Source of the DNA: Clostridiales bacterium UBA7573
GTDB lineage: Bacteria; Bacillota; Clostridia; Oscillospirales; CAG-272
DNA length: 11,356 bases
Assembly: GCA_002477905.1 (NCBI GenBank)
Contig: DLLB01000092.1
Coordinates: forward strand, 13,232-24,587
Reading direction: 5' to 3'
Shown here: positions 6,740 to 11,356 of the stretch, piece by piece
Layout: each line of letters opens with the position of its first letter
How positions within the stretch are numbered: position 1 is the stretch's first letter
Translations under genes and position numbers: made by a program
Notes under the pieces: generated by a model
Told to the model about the DNA's origin: nothing
The model's input: only the letters and a program-made list of their open reading frames with translations
Database searches by the model: none

Positions 6740-7429
6740 TCAGCGTTGCTGCATTTTTTCGTAGAATTCCCGGTTGGTCACATAGGCAAGATTGGTGCGG
6801 TACGCCATCATGCGCAAGAAGGACTCCAACCGATCCCAAGTATGCAGGCGGTCAAAATTATAGGAATGTCCCCAGACATAAAACAGTTGATCGGCGTCGG
6901 AGGGCTCGGTCAAAAACCGTTCCGCAATCAAAAATACACTATCATCGTCCAGACAAACCGTCGGGTTCCACTCATACCAATCTGTCGGCAGATCAAACTC
7001 ATAGGTGGAATTTACGGTGCGGGCATAACGAATTCCGGTGCGCTCCTTCAGAATACGCTTTACATGCTCGTCAAACGGTCCGTTCGGATAGGCGCATCCG
7101 ATCACATGCTGTCTGGAAAGTTCCGCAAGTCGCTTCCGGTCGTCCTCCGCCTCCGAAATCAGCGCCGCATCGTCTAATTTGGTAAATGTGCGATGATCCA
7201 GTCCATGCGCCGCAACCTCATGATCGCGGTACAGCGACGCCACTTCCTCCGCTGTCACCTCGCTGTGGTCGCATACAAGTCCGCCCTGCCGGAACGTATG
7301 CACCGTCCCCAACCGATCGGAATTCAGGTTGAAGGTACATTTGATCCCGAAATGATCCAGCATCGCGATCATCCGGCGGTCATGTACGGTGCCATCGTCA
7401 AAACTCAGCGTGAAATATTTGGTTGCCAT
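6740..7429 (-). CDS. Polysaccharide deacetylase-like protein, copy 1 (active-site complete)
   Basis: A 229-residue NodB-homology (carbohydrate esterase 4-like) protein. LSFDDG (residues 8-13) gives catalytic Asp11 and metal ligand Asp12. HGLDH (75-79) gives metal ligands His75 and His79, with Gly in place of the usual Ser/Thr. CAYPNGPFD (112-120) stands in place of the RxPY motif, WNPT (154-157) in the motif 4 region, and WGHSYNFD supplies the C-terminal His188. All key positions are present, so activity is plausible. There is no signal peptide or membrane anchor; the domain begins almost at residue 1, so it should be cytosolic. Substrate is unknown; CE4 enzymes remove N- or O-acetyl groups from sugars. 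AAAGGATG precedes the ATG at a usual distance. It is 45 nt downstream of copy 2 and 32 nt upstream of the PHP remnant. Confidence 0.88.
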   Translation of the reverse strand: MATKYFTLSFDDGTVHDRRMIAMLDHFGIKCTFNLNSDRLGTVHTFRQGGLVCDHSEVTAEEVASLYRDHEVAAHGLDHRTFTKLDDAALISEAEDDRKRLAELSRQHVIGCAYPNGPFDEHVKRILKERTGIRYARTVNSTYEFDLPTDWYEWNPTVCLDDDSVFLIAERFLTEPSDADQLFYVWGHSYNFDRLHTWDRLESFLRMMAYRTNLAYVTNREFYEKMQQR

Positions 7430-7474
7430 AGAAAATCATCCTTTCTTTCCGGTGTTATCCGTTTTTTTCTAAGC

Positions 7475-8191
7475 TCAGGAATTCTGTGTAGCAGAAACGC
7501 CGGTTCTTTGCTTTGCAAGTTGCAGGGCGCAATATGTGCCGCATCCGACAGACGCGATTTCCGGACGGAACGCAAGCGTGCGCAAAAGGGCATCCAGACG
7601 ATCCCAACCATGAAACAATTCCGTTTCTAGGGCACTGCCGCAAAGGAGAAAAACCGCTTCTTCTTCGGTGCGGCAAAAATCTTCCGCAAGCGAAAACACC
7701 GCGTCATCTATCAAAAATGCTGTCGGATCCCATGTGTAAAAATCGGTGGGCGGCGCGAAGGTATGCGTTGCGTGCATCGTGCGGGCATAGCAGATGCCGG
7801 TTTCTTCTTTTACAATTTGTTTCACACGGGCATCCCATGCCCCGCACGGATAAGAAAATCCGATGACGCTTTTTTGTGCAAGCCGTCTTAACACCCGACG
7901 GTCTTCCTCTGTCTGCGTGCGGATCTCCGCATCGGAGAGCGTGCAAAGCGGGCAAAAATCCTGTCCGCGCGCCGCAAGTTCCTGTCCGGCATAAAGAGAC
8001 GCCACTTGCTTGGCAGAGATCCCGTCTGCCGTGCATGTCAGCCCCTGTGCCGCCATGCTTTGCGGTTGTCCGAGTAATCCGGAGGAAAGATGAAAGGTGC
8101 CGGTCATGCCGTAACGGCGGAAAAGCTGTACCAGTTTCCGGTCATACACGCTTCCGCCGTCCAAACTGAAAAGCAGATATTTATTTTTCAT
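7475..8191 (-). CDS. Polysaccharide deacetylase-like pseudoenzyme, copy 2
   Basis: A 238-residue paralogue that aligns almost without gaps to its neighbours, keeping SVIG, YPxGAxDARVK, TGICYART and PPTDFYTWDPT. The catalytic motifs are lost. LSFDDG has become FSLDGG (metal Asp12 to Gly), HGLDH has become RGQDF (both His replaced, at 75 and 79), and the WGHS region reads CGSA (His to Ser near 186). Asp11 alone remains. It should therefore not bind the CE4 metal or deacetylate in the normal way. The frame is intact over its full length, with no stop or frameshift, which argues for a kept non-catalytic role (sugar binding, or partner of an active copy) over simple decay. Its ATG lies inside the 3' end of copy 3 (11-nt overlap), with only a close AGGA as binding site, so translation is probably coupled. 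Confidence 0.85.
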   Translation of the reverse strand: MKNKYLLFSLDGGSVYDRKLVQLFRRYGMTGTFHLSSGLLGQPQSMAAQGLTCTADGISAKQVASLYAGQELAARGQDFCPLCTLSDAEIRTQTEEDRRVLRRLAQKSVIGFSYPCGAWDARVKQIVKEETGICYARTMHATHTFAPPTDFYTWDPTAFLIDDAVFSLAEDFCRTEEEAVFLLCGSALETELFHGWDRLDALLRTLAFRPEIASVGCGTYCALQLAKQRTGVSATQNS

Positions 8192-8918
8192 ATTCCTGCC
8201 CGCTTTCTTCGGTTTTCACAGCGGAATCTCCGGCAGGATGCTGTAACGCGTAGTATTCTCCGCAGGTGAGCACACACAGATCTTTTCGGTATGCCATCAT
8301 CCGCAAAAACATTTCAAAGCGATCCCAAGTGCGCAGCTGCTCAAACCGATAAGATTGTCCGTAGACAAAGAACAGACTGTCCTCCTCTGTTTCTTCCGCA
8401 AGGAACCGCTCCGCAAGCAAAAACAATCCGGCATCATCCGCGCAGACCGTCGGATTCCAAGCATAAAAATCAGTGGGAAGGTCGAATTCATAGGTACAGT
8501 TGGCGGTGCGGGCATAGCAAATGCCGGTACGGGTTTGCAACACCTTTTGCACCCGCGCGTCAAATGCGCCGTCCGGATAAGCGCACCCGATCACCGACAT
8601 CCCGCTTTTGCGGATGAGATTGCGGCGATCTTCTTCCATTTCCACAAACACACGGTCATCGTCCAAAAGCGTCAGATTGCGGTGATCCAGCCCGTGCGCG
8701 GCAAGTTCCTGCCCCGCGTAGACCTCCAAAAGCTCCTGCGCACCGATTTGACTGCGGTCGCTCGGAATTCCGTTTTGCAAATACGGGATTACAAGTCCAA
8801 AGCGGGCGGAATTGAGATTCCACGTTGCTCTCATACGATAATGCCGGACAAGATCGGCTAAACGGCGGTCATACACCGTACCGTCGTCAAAACTGAGGAT
8901 CAGATAGCGAGTACCCAT
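8181..8918 (-). CDS. Polysaccharide deacetylase-like protein, copy 3 (one His replaced)
   Basis: A 245-residue CE4-like paralogue, closer to copy 1 than copy 2 is. LSFDDG (residues 8-13) and HGLDH (75-79) keep the catalytic Asp and the Asp-His-His metal triad, and CAYPDGAFD (112-120) and WNPT are kept. The C-terminal histidine of copy 1 (WGHSY) is Gln188 here (YGQSY), so activity may be changed or lowered. A polar, charged tail of about 20 residues (HPAGDSAVKTEESGQEYEK) extends past the end of copy 1, and its last codons overlap the start of copy 2. No signal peptide is seen, so it is probably cytosolic. GGAG lies 8 nt before the ATG. It is the first deacetylase gene after the transporter gene, 39 nt away. 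Confidence 0.88.
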   Translation of the reverse strand: MGTRYLILSFDDGTVYDRRLADLVRHYRMRATWNLNSARFGLVIPYLQNGIPSDRSQIGAQELLEVYAGQELAAHGLDHRNLTLLDDDRVFVEMEEDRRNLIRKSGMSVIGCAYPDGAFDARVQKVLQTRTGICYARTANCTYEFDLPTDFYAWNPTVCADDAGLFLLAERFLAEETEEDSLFFVYGQSYRFEQLRTWDRFEMFLRMMAYRKDLCVLTCGEYYALQHPAGDSAVKTEESGQEYEK

Positions 8919-8957
8919 TTTACAAGCTCCTTTTTCTCTTTTTTATTCAGGTAAAAA

Positions 8958-9887
8958 TCATGCAGACGGAGGCGCTGTCTGTATCGGTTCTTCCCGTGTG
9001 CGCACAGGAAACTGCGACACAAGAATCGCCGCAAACAAAAGCGCACAGCCGATGGTTTCCGGTAACGTTGGCAATTTCCGATAATACAACGCCCCCGCCA
9101 CCATGGAAAACACCGATTCAAAGCTCATCAGCAATGACGCCAATGCCGGCTCGGTATACTTCTGCCCCACGATCTGCAACGTATATCCCACGCCGGAGGA
9201 CAAAAAACCGAGATAACACAGCGGAATCCACGCGGACAGTACAGCGCCTGCCGTCGGTGTTTCCAGAACCAGCGCCGGAATCGTGGAAAGAACACCGCTG
9301 AGAAAGAACTGAATGCAGGACATTTTCACCCCGTCCGTTTTTGGGGAAAAGAAATCAATGACCAAGATATGTCCGGTGAAGGCAAGCGCGCACAGAAGCA
9401 ACAGAATATCCGACGCGGTCACGGTAAACCGTCCGGTCCCACAGCAAAGCAGATACATGCCGACCACCGCAACTGCAATGCAGAACCAGATGCGTTTCGG
9501 CGGTTTTTTTCGGAAAAACAGACCGCACACCGGCACAAACAGCAGATACATGGCAGTAAAAAATCCAGCCTTGCCGGGATCGGCTTCCTGTAACCCGAAT
9601 TGTTGCAGACAGCTTGCCACGGTAAGGCAAATTCCGCAGCAGACGCCGCCGATCCACAGCGTCTTTCGCTGTGCGCGGGTGACAGATTTCGCAGTCCCGT
9701 TTTTCTTTTTCTGATGATCCAACAGAAAGATCACCGGCAAAAGCGCAAGCGCGCCGAGATAAGAGCGCATCATCTGCACCGTAAACGGTCCGATATGGTC
9801 CATTCCGACCTTTTGCGCGACAAACGCCGTTCCCCAGATGATCGCCGTCAGAAGCAGGCAAACATTGCCCCGAAATTTTGTATGCAT
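8958..9887 (-). CDS. DMT superfamily transporter with two EamA domains
   Basis: An inner-membrane permease of the drug/metabolite transporter superfamily; the substrate cannot be told from sequence (amino acids, metabolites and nucleotide-sugar-like compounds are known for the family). The protein shows about ten hydrophobic segments in two repeats, with the family-typical opening LLTAIIWGTAFVAQKVGMD and PFTVQMMRSYLGA. The first repeat ends with GLQEADPGKAGFFTAMYLLF, and the second with KYTEPALASLLMSFESVFSM. I chose ATG at 9885-9887 (309 residues), which puts a short basic tail before the first helix and has GGAG 10 nt upstream. An upstream ATG at 9936-9938 would add 17 residues and overlap the alaX gene by 26 nt. 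It lies in the same direction as its neighbours, 25 nt after alaX. Confidence 0.9.
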   Translation of the reverse strand: MHTKFRGNVCLLLTAIIWGTAFVAQKVGMDHIGPFTVQMMRSYLGALALLPVIFLLDHQKKKNGTAKSVTRAQRKTLWIGGVCCGICLTVASCLQQFGLQEADPGKAGFFTAMYLLFVPVCGLFFRKKPPKRIWFCIAVAVVGMYLLCCGTGRFTVTASDILLLLCALAFTGHILVIDFFSPKTDGVKMSCIQFFLSGVLSTIPALVLETPTAGAVLSAWIPLCYLGFLSSGVGYTLQIVGQKYTEPALASLLMSFESVFSMVAGALYYRKLPTLPETIGCALLFAAILVSQFPVRTREEPIQTAPPSA

Positions 9888-9912
9888 AACTTGGATTCTC
9901 CGTTTTACTCCG

Positions 9913-11088
9913 TCAAACCTTAAAATCAGTTTGTGCAAAATAGCTTTCGATCACCGCGCGCTCTGTGGAAGCGCTTCCCTGCAACATCTCGGAGGAACCG
10001 CCGCCGCGTCCGCACAAAAATGCGTTGATCTCCTTTGCCTTCGGTTTCAAATCCACCGTTTTGGAGGTAATGAGATACCGGTACGCGCCGTCTTTGCCGG
10101 AAAATACCGCGCAAACGCCGTCGCAGTGCGCGGCGCCGAGATTGGCAAGCTCCCGTAAGTACTGAGCGTCTGTCTCTGTTTCAAAATAGCAGAGGTTGCC
10201 CGTCGTATGCGGCATTTGTGCGCCGCGTAAACGTAAAATTTCCCGTTTGGCTTCCCCCAGCGCCCGTTTGGTTTCCAACAGCGTTTCCGACAGCCTCGTC
10301 ACCGCCTGCGCAACTTCATGTTGCGGCGCGGAGAGAGTGACGGATGCCGAAAGCAGATTTTCGTACTTCGTCCGATAATCTGCAAGCGCACGGGCGCCGC
10401 AAAGCATATGGATGCGGGTTCCGCCCTTATAATGCAGAAAATCCAGCAATTTGATGATCCCGATTTCTCCGGTGCGCGCCACATGCGGCGCACAGCAGGC
10501 ACAAAGATCGTATCCGGGGATTTCCACCAGCCGCACGCCCTCTGTGAGCGCGAGTTTGCTCCGGTAATCCAGCGTCGCCAATTCTTCAGGCGCGGGATAA
10601 AAACAGCGAACCGGAAGATTTTCGTACACCGCGCAGTTGGCAAGGTTTTCGATTTCCGTCAGCTGCGCGCGCGTCAGTTCTCCGTCCACATCCAAAGTGA
10701 TATCCTCGCTTCCCATGTGAAAGCCGACATTGTGATACCCGTAATGCCGATACAACAGTCCGGAAACAATGTGCTCTCCCGTATGATTCTGCATGCGGGA
10801 AAACCGCGTTTCCCAATCCAAAACGCCCCGCACAGATGTCCCGACCGCAAGCGGTGCGTCCGTCATGTGCAAAATCTTACCGTGTTTCTCCTGTACATCC
10901 AGTACCTTCGCATCGCCAAGCATTCCGGTATCCGCGGCTTGTCCGCCGCCTTCCGGAAAGAACGCGGTGCGATCCAGCTGTACCGCATAGCGTCCGTTTT
11001 CTGTGGCAGTACAGCTTTGCACGACCGCGTCAAATTCCCTGCAATGTCCGTCCGATTCGTATAATTTTTCCGTATTCATCGTTGCCAT
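9913..11088 (-). CDS. Alanyl-tRNA editing protein, AlaX type with DHHA1 domain
   Basis: It is expected to hydrolyse mischarged Ser- or Gly-tRNA(Ala) in trans, a stand-alone version of the AlaRS editing domain. The 391-residue protein starts with a short beta-barrel region (TAFFPEGGGQAADTG, 41-55), as in AlaRS editing modules. The zinc site is HTGEH (His102, His106) plus CCAPH (Cys198, His202). TGEIG (206-210) follows. A helical linker (about 255-290) leads to a C-terminal DHHA1 domain with the glycine-rich GRGGGSSEMLQGS (360-372), which helps bind tRNA. The long form is usual in Firmicutes. Here CGGTH of typical AlaRS is replaced by CCAPH. Two starts are possible: ATG 11088 (391 residues) or ATG 11079 (388 residues, behind AGGGATGG). 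I keep the longer one without strong preference. Confidence 0.9.
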   Translation of the reverse strand: MATMNTEKLYESDGHCREFDAVVQSCTATENGRYAVQLDRTAFFPEGGGQAADTGMLGDAKVLDVQEKHGKILHMTDAPLAVGTSVRGVLDWETRFSRMQNHTGEHIVSGLLYRHYGYHNVGFHMGSEDITLDVDGELTRAQLTEIENLANCAVYENLPVRCFYPAPEELATLDYRSKLALTEGVRLVEIPGYDLCACCAPHVARTGEIGIIKLLDFLHYKGGTRIHMLCGARALADYRTKYENLLSASVTLSAPQHEVAQAVTRLSETLLETKRALGEAKREILRLRGAQMPHTTGNLCYFETETDAQYLRELANLGAAHCDGVCAVFSGKDGAYRYLITSKTVDLKPKAKEINAFLCGRGGGSSEMLQGSASTERAVIESYFAQTDFKV

Positions 11089-11134
11089 CCCTTTTTCTTT
11101 CCTCTTTTTTCTCTTTCGGAACGCATCCGGCGCC

Positions 11135-11356
11135 TTAATAAGTCTGCGCCATGGTCAACGCGTCCCGCACCCCTGTCTCCCATGGGAAAATCGGGCGGTA
11201 TTCCAAACCGAACGCGTGAGAACATCCCGCGTTCTGAATTTGCTTCCAAATATAATTATAGGATAGTTCCCCCTCCGAAAGTTCATGCCGTCCCGGGTTT
11301 CCCGCGGCATGAAAATGCCCGATGAGAGAAAGATTCGGCAAAATAGAGCGCAACAC
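11135..11356 (-). CDS. Hydroxypyruvate isomerase-like TIM barrel protein, C-terminal 73 or more residues
   Basis: Only the 3' end is inside the window; the gene continues past 11356, and the GTG at the edge is not its start. The visible residues include LIGHFHAAGNPGRHE, then GELSYNYIWKQIQNAG and FGLEYRPIFPWETG. This pattern (GHxHxAxxPGRHE, then GExxYxxI, then the catalytic Glu in LEYRP) is typical of the hydroxypyruvate isomerase/2-oxo-tetronate isomerase branch of the xylose-isomerase-like TIM barrels. The conserved GRHE and LEY residues are present. The family interconverts small hydroxy-aldehydes and ketones or related sugar acids; the exact substrate cannot be assigned from the fragment. 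It lies 46 nt upstream of alaX in the same direction, with no terminator between. Confidence 0.82.
   Translation of the reverse strand: MLRSILPNLSLIGHFHAAGNPGRHELSEGELSYNYIWKQIQNAGCSHAFGLEYRPIFPWETGVRDALTMAQTY

Noticed and set aside
7475..8191. Copy 2 deacetylase as a decayed pseudogene
   Set aside because: The frame is complete with no stop or frameshift and most structural motifs are kept, so I annotate it as a coding sequence for a likely pseudoenzyme.
9888..9938. Upstream start adding 17 residues to the DMT transporter
   Set aside because: It would overlap the end of alaX by 26 nt and add a polar, non-family N terminus; the internal ATG has a usable GGAG and fits the usual start just before the first helix.
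10318..11064. Plus-strand open frame of 248 codons opposite alaX
   Set aside because: It is a shadow of the well-supported editing protein on the minus strand, with no recognisable motif and no ribosome binding site worth noting.

Overview
The window reads as a chromosomal segment of an endospore-forming Bacillota, most likely a gut-type member of class Clostridia. The strongest evidence is an intact dipicolinate synthase pair (spoVFA/spoVFB, also called dpaA/dpaB). Moderately high GC, AGGAG-type ribosome binding sites, close gene packing and a clostridial style of HtpG and chorismate synthase agree with this. The exact taxon cannot be fixed by eye. I see no insertion sequence, phage gene, CRISPR array, tRNA or rRNA.

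Left part (1-2606, minus strand): htpG (Hsp90 chaperone) followed by aroC (chorismate synthase, cut by the window edge). The two overlap by an ATGA. A good sigma-A type promoter and a small leader hairpin lie upstream of htpG.

Centre (2607-4431, plus strand): divergent from htpG is the two-gene spoVFA-spoVFB operon, which makes dipicolinic acid for the spore core. Upstream is a candidate mother-cell (sigma-K-like) promoter whose -10 region sits inside a perfect 8-bp inverted repeat, with a second hairpin just before the ribosome binding site. The operon ends at a 15-bp perfect-stem terminator.

Right part (4432-11356, all minus strand, read right to left): the 3' end of a hydroxypyruvate-isomerase-like TIM barrel gene, an alanyl-tRNA editing protein (AlaX type with a DHHA1 domain), a DMT/EamA transporter, three tandem polysaccharide-deacetylase-like paralogues, a 33-codon remnant of a PHP-domain gene, and a GH78 alpha-L-rhamnosidase. 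Gaps are short or negative, so this looks like one transcription unit or a few nested ones, converging on the spoVFAB terminator.

The least ordinary part is the deacetylase-PHP-rhamnosidase block. The three deacetylases align almost without gaps but lose active-site residues in steps: the copy next to the PHP remnant is complete, the outer copy has lost one histidine, and the middle copy has lost nearly all metal and catalytic ligands while keeping an intact frame. None of them, nor the rhamnosidase, has a signal peptide. This suggests cytosolic processing of imported, possibly acetylated, rhamnose-containing glycosides, with one pseudoenzyme partner. That functional reading is inference.
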